Part shown: piece by piece, positions 1 through 10,699 of the stretch
Layout: every line of letters begins with the position of its first letter
Numbering within the stretch: the stretch's first letter is position 1
Program-made: the position numbers and the translations under genes
Notes under the pieces: model-generated
The model's input: the letters and a program-made list of their open reading frames with translations, nothing else
The model's database searches: none
Told to the model about the DNA's origin: nothing
Source of the DNA: Acanthosepion pharaonis
Lineage: Eukaryota; Mollusca; Cephalopoda; Sepiida; Sepiidae
Assembly (NCBI GenBank): GCA_903632075.3
Contig: CAHIKZ030001780.1
Location: 1,850,001 to 1,914,000, forward strand
DNA: 64,000 bases
Direction: 5' to 3'

Positions 1-681
1 TATTTTTGGCATTTAAAAGAAATGAATAAAACAACTAAAGTAAAATGGAAAATAATAAATAGAACTTGTAAAACCTGAGATGAACCATGCCCTTTATGCC
101 TACATGAAAAACTACACATTATTAAGTTTCTAAAAAATGAAAATTTATTAAATCAAAGATATGAGATAATGGTTTTTTGCTGACACCAACAGACATTCAC
201 CTTAAATAATTAGATTAAAAAATTTTAAAATTTCAAAGTCTATAAGCAAGTTCAAGTTTAAAGCAATATGTTTAAAAACTTAACCCAATCATAAGCTAAA
301 AAAAACCTTTAAGAAATCATCAACAAAAAACAAATTCAAATTCAATACGATATATACAAACAACCCTTTTAGAAAAAAACTTTATGTATACAGATACACA
401 TTTAACAGCATAACAAATATGCCAAAAATTTTCTGTCATTGAAATAGACCAGACAATACGCATTGAACAGATGTCATCATTCATTTGAAAAAAGCACTGC
501 GACCCTACCTTGACTTAACCTCTTTTCTAAAGTAACTAATATGTTGATACAATAGTTATCAGTGAAAATGAATACCCTACCACCACTTATTAAAATGATT
601 AGTTTTCTCCATATCCATAGAAATTAATATTATGAATGTATATACTTATAAATCTCTGTATATTTCAAAATTAGTTATTCC
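1..681. other. AT-rich unique sequence, nothing recognised
   Basis: Low-complexity AT-rich DNA with many A-runs and stops in every frame. I see no repeat-family match, splice-bounded open frame or RNA gene. Confidence 0.6.

Positions 682-714
<33 letters not shown>
682..714. repeat. (TA)n(CA)n microsatellite
   Basis: About 12 TA units passing directly into a short CA run. Confidence 0.9.
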
Positions 715-1284
715 TACTTTATCTTATATATTTTAATAGCATTTCATTTTTATTGCTAAAAAAGATTTTAAACAAGAAAAATAATCAAGAAGATAAACAT
801 TTACATGGGTCATGTATCTCAAAGTAATATTTTCTTTCACATTAAGAATATTGCATTAAAAAAATGAAACACAAATGGAGCATATTCACAGCTTTTTTAA
901 AATTCATAAAGAAAGATTTTCTGATTAAGAAAATTGATTGAGTAGAGGGTTACAAAACACCAAGAAAAATGCTAATTCTGTTTTAGTCATGTGAATTTTT
1001 ACAGGATAGTTTTGCTAGCCTAAAGCTCAAGTTGGATTGTCTTAGTGTTTACTTATAGTTAAAGAGAAAAATCCCAAGAGCATAAAGGAAAAGAAATTAG
1101 TTTTAAGTATTTGCTTTAGTAAAACAAGAATTGAGATGATCATTTTCTATTCTGAAATACAGAAAAAAAATTTAAAAATTATTTACTTGATGGCAAATGT
1201 CAAAAAAAAAAAATTAGTAATTTATACAAACACATCTGCTTAAATTCTTTGTTTCTTTACATATAAATCACTATGAATTTTATA

Positions 1285-1450
1285 TATATGTGTGTGTTTG
1301 TTTATACATATATGTGTGCACACACACACACACTTATACACATGTGAGCACATACACTTACACATACATATTCATGTATATGCACACACATATCTGCACT
1401 AACACAAATATGTATACACACCCACAGATACATATATATGCACACACACT
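1285..1450. repeat. Degenerate CA/TA dinucleotide tract
   Basis: Interrupted blocks of TG, CA and TATG in about 165 bp. It looks like an old, decayed dinucleotide array; the 96-codon minus-strand open frame here (1358-1648) is partly built from it and is not taken as a gene. Confidence 0.75.
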
Positions 1451-1697
1451 TATATAGACAAATTTACATCCAAAATCATGCAATATATTGTCTTTGCTAA
1501 GAAGATTCCTCCAAATGTAATGTGGGGAAATTAAAAAACAATAATGATAAAAACAAAAGTGATTGAAATCGGCTGAGTTAAACCTCAACATACATTGAAT
1601 GTCAAACTTAAAATTTAAAAGCTGAGCAGCTATCATTAAATGTTTCAATATAAACTAATATTTGTTGTATTCCTCCCTTTGTTACCATTCTCCCTCC

Positions 1698-1701
<4 letters not shown>

Positions 1702-1743
<42 letters not shown>
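1702..1743. repeat. (TA)n microsatellite
   Basis: Pure TA for about 35 bp, then TGTATATA. Confidence 0.9.
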
Positions 1744-1745
<2 letters not shown>

Positions 1746-2743
1746 ACCGATTCCATCAGTAAAACCATTGTTTGTCTGAAGAAGTTTGAATGAAACTGGT
1801 CACTAAGATTTCCAATCTTGTCATTCATTTGTGCACATATACATGTATTTGAAAATCAAAATGAAGACTAGTCAGTTAATTTTTAATAAAAAAAAACTAT
1901 CTCAGTAATTTTATTAATATAAATAGTCATAAGAAGAATAAGGTTATTTTGGTTTTATTTTTCTGAATATACACACATTTCATTCAAATTTTCCTTGATA
2001 TTGTAATATTGTTTAGATTGTTTTCAGTAAAAGTTTTGTATAAATCCTAAATCTTCTAGAAAAAAAAAATACTGCCCAGTGGTTTCAATATAACTAAAAG
2101 GGGAAACATGAAAGATTCTTTCGGAATTCTTTTTTTCTATATAAGATGCAAATGTCATGCTTACGCAGTATAGAAAGACTTATTTTCTTTATAGAAAGAC
2201 TTATTTTCAATGTTATGTAACTTTATTGAACAATGGTTCAAAAAAAAAAAAAGTGCTAGATAGTATCACTTTTTCTTATCAGACAATTTAAGTAATTTAA
2301 CTATGAGGTTAAAACAGATTTGTTCAAGTCAGAAACAAAACATACCTCAAGGCACTTTAGGATTTTAGTTTACTCTTATAGACAGAAAAATATACTATGT
2401 TCTATTGATTATCTCAATAATATTGGATGTCTAAATATTTGCTATAAAGCAAATTTTATTTATTTTTAATATTAACTTTAGAGTAACACATTTACTGTTT
2501 TATTCCATTTATGTCTACCATTGTCCCACAAAATAACTTTCTCAGTAAAGAACTGCTCTACATGCCTTTTACATAAAGGCATTGCAAGTCAATTTTGACA
2601 GTTTTTCACAATAGCCTTCTCCATTGACTTTTTTTTTGCATGTTGATTGCATTTTGTACTTTTTTAAAAAAAAAAATTGGCATTATATGCTAAATTAGGT
2701 TTACTTTCTTACATCTTTAACATTAGAATACAAAAAATTGTGC

Positions 2744-2746
<3 letters not shown>
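1744..2746. other. AT-rich unique sequence with a short tandem duplication
   Basis: Nothing gene-like. A 19-bp unit beginning TATAGAAAGACTTATTTTC is duplicated in tandem near 2170-2208. Confidence 0.6.
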
Positions 2747-2809
<63 letters not shown>

Positions 2810-2827
2810 ATAAATAAACACACACAC
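2747..2827. repeat. (TA)n(TATG)n(CA)n array at a LINE 3' end
   Basis: About 50 bp of TA, then TATG and CA units. It directly abuts the 3' tail (sense = minus strand) of the LINE copy that starts at 2828, so the array probably grew from the retroelement tail. Confidence 0.9.
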
Positions 2828-3398
2828 TTTTTTTAATCATATCACCCCAAGCAAAGCAATAAAGGCACTATGATGCAAAGGGTTATTGAGTATTAGAGAA
2901 TATGAAAAAATACTATTAAGGAGAAAGAATGATAAAAGAACAGGAATTAAGAAAACAAAAGATAATGATTGATGTTGTATTTAAATTTTTGGCATTCAAA
3001 GTTGACTTGGATGCAGGAAGCTGGTAGAGAGTTCCACAAGCAAGAAGTGTGATAGAAGAAACTATCAGAATAGAATTCATGGCTACATTTAGCCATTTCG
3101 ACTATAAAATGATGAGACCTTGCTGTCAGTCTAGTACTACACTTAAAATCAAAGTCTATGTACCATAGAGGAAAACTCATAAGAATGATTACCATGAAAG
3201 TATTTATAGGACAGGTACTGGGAAGCTATGTTATGGTGCTGGGAAAGTGACTGAGATGTGGAGATGCCAAGTCAGGACCAATAACATTGTAGATTCTTTG
3301 GATTTTATCAAAAATTTTTAAATATATAACAGGAGCACCAGATAAGATTTGGCAACATTATTCAAAGCAAGGGCAAATGATAGAGTTATAAATATACA
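2828..3398 (-). mobile_element. LINE family A, 5'-truncated 3' end
   Basis: Non-LTR retrotransposon end read on the minus strand. The open frame at 2947-3195 holds the C-terminal signature seen in I/Jockey-type reverse transcriptases (SCLWNSLPASC, then a basic FKYNINHYLL-like end), preceded by a TRLTARS segment. Downstream in sense is a conserved non-coding tail that reverse-complements to TTTTAATCAT..CACCCC and CACTATGATGCAAAG. The part from about 3200 to 3398 corresponds to the sequence just upstream of the C-terminus (compare 55600-55806). Frameshifts are present, so it is dead. Family membership is supported by about ten related copies in this window; the exact clade is an inference. Confidence 0.8.
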
Positions 3399-3427
3399 TA
3401 ACTATATTATACAATGTTTTTTTTTAT

Positions 3428-3428
<1 letters not shown>

Positions 3429-3453
<25 letters not shown>
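3429..3453. repeat. (AT)n microsatellite
   Basis: Twelve or so AT units after a T-run. Confidence 0.85.
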
Positions 3454-3458
<5 letters not shown>

Positions 3459-3515
3459 AGGTATATTTTTGCAGCAAGAATTCTTTCAAATATGTTTTGT
3501 TAAAAAATATGGGCA

Positions 3516-3519
<4 letters not shown>

Positions 3520-3551
<32 letters not shown>
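3520..3551. repeat. (AT)n microsatellite
   Basis: About 16 AT units, 70 bp beyond the previous array. Confidence 0.85.
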
Positions 3552-3554
<3 letters not shown>

Positions 3555-4965
3555 CATCTTGTGAAAGAATGTACTTGTTACATCAATAAATATATAGCCT
3601 AATGATGAAGATGCATTTATTTTTGCACAACATATTTTTCAACTTAATTTATTTACTTGTTTCTCCAGAAAGCAAACAGTGAAAATTTTAAATGAGAATT
3701 CAAATCATAAACATCTATGAACTTACTGATCCATGTGAGGCAGTTAAGATGATGTTTGAAAATTTATTCATGAAGATAAAAGCACATCTTTCATTATTTT
3801 TTTCTTTAGTTCTAAATCTACTATGTTGATAGAAAACACCATTAAGATTATTTCAAATTCAAATAAATAAAAAAAAACACCTTCAGGAAATTTCATTTGA
3901 GCAGACAATGCAGAAAGCCACACCCTTTGATATGGTTTAAAATTCTTATAAGTGCCATGAATGGTTTGTTTTGAAATCTTTTTTTTGTTTTTCAAGACAG
4001 AAAATCACATCCACAGGATGATTTTTAGGAATATTTTAAGAAAATTTTTGTCAGTTTTCTGTCATTTTTAAAATTTTCAAGAAAACAAGTTTTTTAGTGC
4101 TTAAAAAATTCATTTTTAAGGAATGATATCAGAATGACTTGCATTAATTTTACACATCTTCAATTAAGAACTCCATACATTTTGACCAAATAACCTTTTT
4201 GGAAAAAAAAGAGAGTAGACGAAATTAAAAATAAATAATCAATTAAAATATACAAAAATGTCTGAATTTAAATATTTCAGAAAATTTCTCTTTAAACATT
4301 TTTTAAAATAAAATAGAAAGAAATATTTCTAAATCTTATTTTCTCTACAGCCAGCTCTAAAAATAATTCTATTTTCAAAATTGTCAACTGATATGAATTC
4401 TTCAGAAAGACCTACACATAATCATTAATCTTATATACTATTTTCTACCTTATTTATTCATGATTTATATATTTAACTATAAATTGATTCTTACAGAAAC
4501 AAGGAAAATGGAAAATTTGTTCAGATTATTGCTTTGTTAATATAAATAGAAAATAGATGAGGAAAGTAAAAAAAAAACAATATCTTAATTCAGCCTTTCT
4601 ACAAGTAGACAAAATGAATAATGATACAAAACAGAACTATACATACACAAAAAGACAATGATAACTTCAGACAAACAATGATTTCATTGACGGGTGAGAA
4701 AGGCTCTCGCTTGTTACTTTAATAAAAACTAAAAAAAAGAAAAAAAAAAATTCCATGATAGTGATGTCATTTTTTTTTTTCGAATATTCTCACATGTGAA
4801 TAATGACTAATTAATAATAGTCAAATATAATAATAGAAAATAATGAACAATTAAGGTTAATGCCGATACTGTTAATGATAATAATGATAACTAGAAGGAT
4901 GGTAGAAGGTAATAATAGTGAAGATGCTAATGACAACAGCTGCCGTTATTCTTAATACAATTAAA
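3552..4965. other. AT-rich unique sequence, nothing recognised
   Basis: Long A/T runs and short AAT/GAT-rich stretches near 4800-4960. No transposon signature or credible exon seen. Confidence 0.55.
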
Positions 4966-5076
4966 CTTATAAGGAATAAATGTAAAAGGATGATATTGAT
5001 GCCAATATGGCCGATAACGATGACCTAATGGCGAGTCTTTACATTGTACACATATCTTTGAGAAAAGGATTTTTAG

Positions 5077-5183
5077 TTACCGGTGGAGCACCATCGCCAG
5101 AGCCGGTCCTTCTGTGTCCATCGGACAGACTTTGTAAGGATCCCGGATGATCGATCTCCAACACGTCTGATGACATTTACAAG
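5077..5183 (+). CDS. Candidate internal coding exon, unknown protein
   Basis: A compact island, rich in CpG and much less AT-rich than its surroundings, contains a 107-nt stretch bounded by an acceptor-like GATTTTTAG (ends 5076) and a strong donor-like ACAAG|GTACAT (5184). Read from phase 0 it is open for 35 codons plus two bases and gives a charged, non-repetitive peptide containing SFCVHRTDFVRIPDD and RLMTFT. I do not recognise the protein. The same DNA is also open on the minus strand, with a donor-like CACCG|GTAACT at 5081-5075 and a Cys-containing reading (KVCPMDTEGPALAM), so the strand is not settled; the plus strand has the better splice sites. It could also be a non-coding conserved element or an RNA exon. 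Confidence 0.42.
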
Positions 5184-5890
5184 GTACATCCCTGGTGACA
5201 ACTAGCACATGTAACCATTACTCACAGTCACCAAGACTGCAGTAAGACTGGAAGTGGTGTGAGAGACCAATAGGAGGCTTTGTTGTTGGGAGAATGAGTT
5301 ATTTAGGGTGGAGAGGAGAGAAAAAAAAGAAATGAGTATTATTTGAAAGATAGCCACTAGTTGAGATGCTACTGTCGTGGTTGAATATCAATATTGGCAG
5401 TGAAACGTTCGGTAACTGTAGTCTTCTTCAAGAACTTGCAGTAGAACTACAGCTACTTCTTACTGCTGGTGAAACAAGAAAAGGCAGTAGAAGTTGTTTA
5501 GGACTTTCGTTCAATAGAAAAGGATCAATAGATTTTGGCAATGTAATAAATAAGTAGAAAATCTAGAAATTGCAGAAGAAGGATGAAAAATTCTGCCTTC
5601 TGCCATTTCTAGATTCAAAAGCCATTTATAATTAAAACTACTTTTTAAAAATACTTAACATTGTGGATAAAAAGTTTTTAACCTGTATCCTTCTGCTATC
5701 TTTTTCTAAATATTGTGACCAGTTTGCTTAATTTTCAGCACCCCATCACGATTTACATCTCTTATTTCTCAAATATTTTACTCTCAGCTTTTCCTTTTAA
5801 TTTTTTGGTAAGGATTTCTGCTATCATTACAAGTTCAGTCCTGACTAAATACTCCTGTATTATGACTTTGTATCAAACAAAGCTCCACCT
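5184..5890. other. Mixed-composition flank of the candidate exon
   Basis: Composition stays moderately GC-rich to about 5480, then becomes AT-rich. A 63-codon plus-strand open frame (5366-5557) has no recognisable domain and no flanking splice logic, so it is not called as a gene. Confidence 0.4.
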
Positions 5891-5904
5891 AACTGATATG
5901 GCTT

Positions 5905-6450
5905 AAACCATATCATCCTGGCATCAATTTAAACAACTCCATTTTTTCATATATTTTTGATTATTTTGCTTAAAGATTATATTTTCTTGATTTTCAGATG
6001 ATTTCATATGATAACTTGGAATTCTTCCAGAATATTTCAGCAAATTTTCCAGTTTGTAAAATTATAGTTTATTATTACAGCATAGATAAATGTAAAAAAG
6101 AAGTCATCAATTAGTTGGTTTAAACTGAGGCTTTCTTTTATCCATATAATATGAGCATTTTGCATAAAGTTACTATTTTCTTGATTTCATATGAAAATTT
6201 AGAAGTTTTCCAACATATTTCAGTGAAATTTCCACTTTCCAAAATTATAGTTTAGATATAAGGAAAAGAATGTTTCTGTTTAACTCCTATCATCCTGGTG
6301 TCAATTTAAACTGACACCTTTCTTTCATATACTGTAAGCATTTTGTTTAAAGTCTCTATTTTCTTGACTTCAATGAAAACCTAAAAATTTTCCAATATAT
6401 TTCAGTGAAATATTCACTTTCCAAAATTATAAGTTGTAACTATAGTTTAG
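5905..6450. repeat. Three-unit tandem repeat, period about 185-195 bp
   Basis: Three imperfect copies start near 5908, 6102 and 6286. Each carries, in order, a block like ATCATCCTGGTGTCAATTTA, a TTTCTTTCATAT block, TATTTTCTTGA and finally TTTCCACTTTCCAAAATTAT. A partial copy of the first block lies in reverse orientation near 6585-6615, so the array may be the inside of a larger element. Confidence 0.75.
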
Positions 6451-6452
6451 AG

Positions 6453-6568
6453 GATACTTTGACATGGTGTAATTATTAACAAGTTTATCATGTTAGATCA
6501 ATTACAAATAAGTAGTGAGTTCAATTCTCACCAGGTGCTCCATATTGGTGGCCTTATTAAATCACTAT
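6453..6568 (+). mobile_element. tRNA-derived SINE (type B)
   Basis: An A-box-like GGTGTAATTATTAACAAG is followed about 60 bp later by a B-box-like GTGAGTTCAATTCTCAC, then GGTGCTCCATATTGG. This order and spacing match a tRNA-derived SINE head and the related copies near 9187-9400. Confidence 0.6.
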
Positions 6569-7070
6569 ATGAAAAAAAGAAGGTGTTAGTTTAAACTGAC
6601 ATCAGGAGGATAAAGGCTAAAATGTTTAAGCAGACAATAATGTAATCTTATGTGTATCTATTGTCTGTTTAAAAATGGAACTCTCAGCCATTTTTTTTTT
6701 TTTTTGCTAGTACTAAGTTCGGGCAGAAAAGCAAGAAGAAATGTCTATCCAGTACGTATAAAACAAGGCTGTATGATACACAGATAACTGCTCCATCTGT
6801 CACTTTTCAACTGACTTCATTAGGATCGATGAAGATTCAAAAACAGTTTAAGAGAAAATTTATTTTTTTTACTGAGGCTCTATTATCTAAATACATATTT
6901 TTCTTCTTATAAATATCTATGTAAAAGACAGGAACATTTAACTTACAATTAGAGGTCAGTTTTTAAAAAAATTTTTTGAATTAATACAACATCCCTTCAG
7001 ATTGTTGGCAATTGTGTCTCCACAATTTCTTTTTCTTTATTATCTGTAAATTGCCATAATTTTCTGGGAA
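6569..7070. other. AT-rich sequence, nothing firm
   Basis: Apart from the inverted block near 6585-6615, I see only A/T runs and no family match. Confidence 0.5.
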
Positions 7071-7074
7071 AGGT

Positions 7075-7215
7075 AGTAGAGTGGTTTTCTGTTGCCTTCT
7101 CCATGGTTTTCTTTTCAGAGTTTTCCTTCTCTTAGACTGGTTGCTACCCAAGGCTAGAGAGTACAGTCTACCCTGTTATTTAACAAATAGCTACAGGGAT
7201 AAAGGGATTCATGCT
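7075..7215 (+). repeat. Interspersed repeat E (possible LINE 5' region)
   Basis: Shares TTTTCTGTTGCCTTCTCCATG, GACTGGTTGCTACCC-like and a TATTTAAC.AATAGCT end with 10555-10672, and its first part with 14345-14375 just upstream of the RTE-like LINE. A LINE 5'-UTR origin is inferred from that last position. Confidence 0.45.
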
Positions 7216-7463
7216 TTTCCCAATAGCATTTATAGCAGAGGAATGCATACTGAAAGGAAAAACTAAGAATAGATGAAACAAGTCATCAATTGCACTTTGG
7301 TAAGCAGCCCTGTGTAAATTCAGCAGTACACCCACCACACACAATCTGGAAGATATTATATACCAAATCTACGCACGAGACTAATACTGAGTAAGGGTAT
7401 GACAACATGAGGAAAAACTCCCATGTTACAAATCTCATCCAGAGATTAATAATAATTTTATCA

Positions 7464-7465
<2 letters not shown>

Positions 7466-7533
<68 letters not shown>
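7466..7533. repeat. (GT)n microsatellite
   Basis: About 34 uninterrupted GT units. The minus-strand open frame across it is a His-Thr repeat artefact. Confidence 0.95.
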
Positions 7534-7535
<2 letters not shown>

Positions 7536-7679
7536 AAATGAATATAAGATATCACATATTGAGTGCTGATTTTAATAGTGTTCAATGTAATATAACAGAG
7601 CTATTAAATATATATTAATAAATATCTCTACTCAGTATCTGAAGATTGCATTGTGTATAAGACAGTTGTGCTACTGGTG

Positions 7680-7683
<4 letters not shown>

Positions 7684-7733
<50 letters not shown>
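7684..7733. repeat. (AT)n microsatellite
   Basis: About 25 AT units. Confidence 0.95.
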
Positions 7734-7736
<3 letters not shown>

Positions 7737-7877
7737 TACTATAATAAATGTATATTACTTAAATATTTTTCTAAATGTATTTTATTTTTAATCTAACATT
7801 TTTGTTAATTTAGATGTTATTTTTAGTCAATGCTGTGTTTGAAATAGATGCCAGTTTTTATTTTAAATGTTTTGTGT

Positions 7878-8140
7878 GTAAGTATGTATTTAAGCATATT
7901 TCATTAAATAATATAGACATTATGTCTATTTATTTTTATAATAATCCTTTCTGATTATCTTCTTGATCTTTGCACCTGAGGACAATCTCAGAGGAAATCA
8001 AAAGTACTTGGATTCACAAAAAATACAGTGCTGTCCTTGATGAATTTCAATAAAAATTAGAGAACTAGAAAGGATTATTATAAAAATAAATAGACATAAT
8101 ATATCTATAATATTTAATGAAGCATGCTTGAATGAAGTTA
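7878..8140. mobile_element. Foldback / MITE-like palindrome
   Basis: The arm at about 7878-7950 is the imperfect reverse complement of about 8068-8140. The best-matched part contains ATTTATTTTTATAATAATCC and its complement at 8074-8100. The spacer is about 117 bp. No coding content, as expected for a non-autonomous foldback. Confidence 0.7.
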
Positions 8141-8156
8141 TGCTACCTAAATATAT

Positions 8157-8277
8157 ATGTTTAGAAAAAATATGACAAACTGGAAAGTTTTTTTTATGCA
8201 TTTCATCCATTAGGATTTCATCGGATGGAACAAGTCACAAAAAAACCTTTCCAGTTTGTCATGTTTTTTCTAAATAC
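8157..8277. repeat. Second short palindrome beside the first
   Basis: Arms of about 38 bp (8157-8196 against 8238-8277) share a core reading ATGACAAACTGGAAAG with its complement CTTTCCAGTTTGTCAT. Loop about 40 bp. Confidence 0.75.
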
Positions 8278-8317
8278 TGTTTGTTGATATATAAAATTAT
8301 ACAAAATTATATATCAT

Positions 8318-8337
8318 TATATATATATATTTATATA

Positions 8338-8372
<35 letters not shown>
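8318..8372. repeat. (TA)n microsatellite with TTATATAT interruptions
   Basis: About 55 bp of TA broken twice by an extra T. Confidence 0.85.
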
Positions 8373-8373
<1 letters not shown>

Positions 8374-8522
8374 ATCAACACACAAAAGTAACTAAGGAGT
8401 AAAATAAAAAAAAAAAATAACATCACTCAATACCAAAATTGTTGATTCATTCATTTTCTAAAGTTTATCATCTCTTTGCAGTTTATTTAAAGATAGAAAA
8501 TATTTTTAGATTGTTAGAATTT

Positions 8523-8690
8523 TTGAGACATAATGTTTTAGTGATACACGTCTTACTAATTAACCCATAGCCAGGAGGAGAAGAATTAGATTTATACTCT
8601 TCCCAAGGGTATTTGTGCATACGTGAATATAAGGTACTCAACTGGAACTTAGCTCCCTAATGATAAAATAGCAGAACATGTATATTACAA
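8523..8690 (-). mobile_element. 5S-tRNA SINE, tail part
   Basis: In sense (minus) it holds the family's shared 3' half: a run ending in CCCTTGGGAAGAG, then GCTATGGGTTAATTAGTAAG and a final CACTAAAACATTATG. It matches the tails of the copies at 25228 and 38525. The 5S-like head is not visible here. Confidence 0.65.
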
Positions 8691-8788
8691 TATTCCATAA
8701 CACTCCTGATTAACCACAACTATTAATTTCTTATGTGCTAATTCAATGAAATAAGTATAAAAGGAATGTTGCTCCCAAATCATTTTCC

Positions 8789-8965
8789 TTTTTAATCATT
8801 TCACCCCAGGCTAGATGATAATGTCACTAAGATGCAAGGGGTTAGTGAGAGTGAAAGAAAATGAGAAAACATTATTGAGGAGAAGGAAAAATAAAAAACA
8901 CAGTTCAAAAAGACTGATGATGATTGGCATTACATTTAAATTTTGAAGATTGTAGGTGGACAGGA
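8789..8965 (-). mobile_element. LINE family A, 3' tail
   Basis: Short 5'-truncated copy. It has the reverse complement of the conserved tail (TTTTTAATCATTTCACCCC, AAGATGCAAGGGG) and the start of the C-terminal coding end (TTGGCATTACATTTAAATTT). Confidence 0.75.
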
Positions 8966-9011
8966 AAAAAGGAAGAAAAAAAATGAGAAAATGTGCTTTC
9001 CTTGAATAGGT

Positions 9012-9155
9012 AATTCCAACCTTGACCTGTCAGGTTGGTCTCCATGTCTGAACTGATAGGGGCACACTTTATCTCAAAAGTTGGTTTCCTTGATAAAAAG
9101 ATGGGATGCAGGTTCGATTCCTATCAGAGGCACAGTTAACACACTCTATTAAGGA
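9012..9155 (+). mobile_element. tRNA-derived SINE (type A)
   Basis: A tRNA-like head has an A-box-like CTGAACTGATAGGGGCACAC and an intact B box AGGTTCGATTCC about 60 bp later, then a short 3' tail (GGCACAGTT). The copy at 32242 aligns along its whole length. The head resembles a class II tRNA (Leu/Ser type). Confidence 0.75.
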
Positions 9156-9186
9156 AAAGAATTTTAACTTTTGCATCATTTTGTTT

Positions 9187-9255
9187 ATAGTGAGTTCAAT
9201 CCTCACTTGGTGCTCCATATTTTCGGCCTTGTGCCACATCTAAGCTACACTTAGA
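9187..9255 (+). mobile_element. tRNA-derived SINE (type B), 3' half
   Basis: B-box-like GTGAGTTCAATCCTCAC, then GGTGCTCCATATTTTCGGCC. This is a partial copy immediately upstream of a fuller one. Confidence 0.6.
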
Positions 9256-9261
9256 AAAATC

Positions 9262-9398
9262 ATGGGACACTTCAACGTGATATAATGGTTAGCAAGCTTG
9301 TCTAGAGAAATCAATTACAACTGAGTAGTGAGTACAATTCTCACTGAGTGCTTCACACTTTTGGCCTTGTGCCAAATCTAAACTACACTTAGAAAATC
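9262..9398 (+). mobile_element. tRNA-derived SINE (type B)
   Basis: A-box-like GATATAATGGTTAGCAAGC, B-box-like GAGTACAATTCTCACTGAG, then GGCCTTGTGCCAAATCTAA. The last block also ends the preceding partial copy, giving a head-to-tail pair. Confidence 0.65.
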
Positions 9399-9409
9399 AT
9401 TTACATGTT

Positions 9410-9584
9410 CTGTGGTCCAGAGGCTATGATCAAATTGTAGTATCTGTTCCGTGGCCTTGACCAGCTATGTCCTGTGTAAGTGGGTGCTAGGTCAATTTGT
9501 ACCAGTGGCCCGAGTATTCACGCTTGGGTTTCCCACATTAAATAATCAACCTTGTGTCACAACCTAACCCATTTCTCTGGACAA
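9410..9584. other. Less AT-rich stretch, not identified
   Basis: Contains GGCCTTGACCAGCTATG and GTGGCCCGAGTATTCACGC. It may be further SINE or LINE tail sequence; no second copy was found in the window. Confidence 0.3.
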
Positions 9585-9782
9585 GAACAAGAAAAGAACA
9601 AGAATTAAGAAGACAGAAGATAACGATTGACATTGCATTTAATTTTTTGAAGATCAAAGATGACTGGGAAGCAAGAAGCTGGAAGAGATTTCCATAAGCA
9701 AGAAGTCTGAGAAAAGAAACTATTAGCATAGAACGTAATGGCTACATGACTAAATTTGGATTTTACCAGCTGATGACTTTTT
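9585..9782 (-). mobile_element. LINE family A, C-terminal coding end
   Basis: The minus frame 9605-9790 reads FYANSFFSQTSCLWKSLPAS and ends CNVNRYLLSS, the same C-terminus as at 2947-3195 with N to K in the WNSLP motif. The 3' tail is missing and the upstream reverse transcriptase is absent. Confidence 0.8.
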
Positions 9783-10084
9783 CTAGCCAAATTGTGTCAG
9801 ACAAGTTCCCAAATATTACAAGATGTGAGTTTAGATCTCATGAACGTTTTGTCTTTATTCGTATTCCTTCTGCATGATTAATTAACAATCATAGATGATC
9901 TAAATCTAGTGATAAAATGTAACAAAAAACAAAATTTAAAAAAAAAAAATCACAATTTTTATAATGCTTTAATTTCCACAAATTTGGACAACTTAATGCT
10001 ATGGCATGATGGGTACTTCAAGGCTACAGCAAAGAGGCTTACACCTTCATTTCATCTATACAGTCAGGGCTGATACAAAGGTTT

Positions 10085-10323
10085 TGTACCCCACCTCCAC
10101 AAATCTATGATATCAATATATTAAATAAATCAACAATATTTTGCAGTAATTTTTAACATCAACTTGAGATTTTTCTTGTTAAAAAATCAAATCATGGTAA
10201 AGATTATGGATAAAAGTCTTGTGGGGTAAATCTAATTAAAAAAAGAGTATCTGCTTGTCTGTCAGTCTATGAAGGCTAGGTCTCATTGGGGTCTGTGTCT
10301 AAAAAACGGTTAGGAACCACTGC
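10085..10323 (-). mobile_element. hAT-like DNA transposon end
   Basis: At 10307-10323, read on the minus strand, is CAGTGGTTCCTAACC, close to the terminal inverted repeats common in animal hAT elements, followed by TTTTTTAGACACAGACCCC. The inner part near 10110-10215 matches 62655-62760. The opposite terminal repeat was not found, so this is a fragment or a non-autonomous copy. Confidence 0.55.
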
Positions 10324-10554
10324 TTTATGCAAAATTTTTTTTCAACATTCCATGAGGCTAAGTCAGTCATGCATTTAATAAAGCCACTTTCAAAGTCATT
10401 AAAACTTTACTGTTTAACAAAATGTATGAACATGAGACAAATATTTTTGAGCTTTAATATTGAGAACATAAGGCATTTTTTTTAAAATGAAATGTCCTTT
10501 CAAGATATGGGCAAGAATGGCTTTTTACAGATTTCTTTTCTTTGTCTAGATGCC

Positions 10555-10672
10555 ATGAGTTCTTCCTTATTGTCTTCTACATGGTTTGTAATTCAGTGTT
10601 GTCCTTCAAGAGTGGCTGCCAGAGAGCTCGGTCTGCCATACTATTTAACCCATAGCTGGGAGATCATCAGAT
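10555..10672 (+). repeat. Interspersed repeat E, second copy
   Basis: Aligns with 7085-7200: GTCTTCTACATGG, GAGTGGCTGCCAGAGAG and CTATTTAACCCATAGCTGG occur in the same order. Confidence 0.45.
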
Positions 10673-10699
10673 GGTGATTTTTCTCAAAATATAAAAGAT

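Noticed and set aside
5905..6450. CRISPR-like array
   Set aside because: Long diverged units without separate conserved repeats and unique spacers; eukaryotic context.
7286..7585. 99-codon minus-strand open frame with a His-Thr repeat
   Set aside because: Product of the (GT)n microsatellite, with unremarkable flanks.
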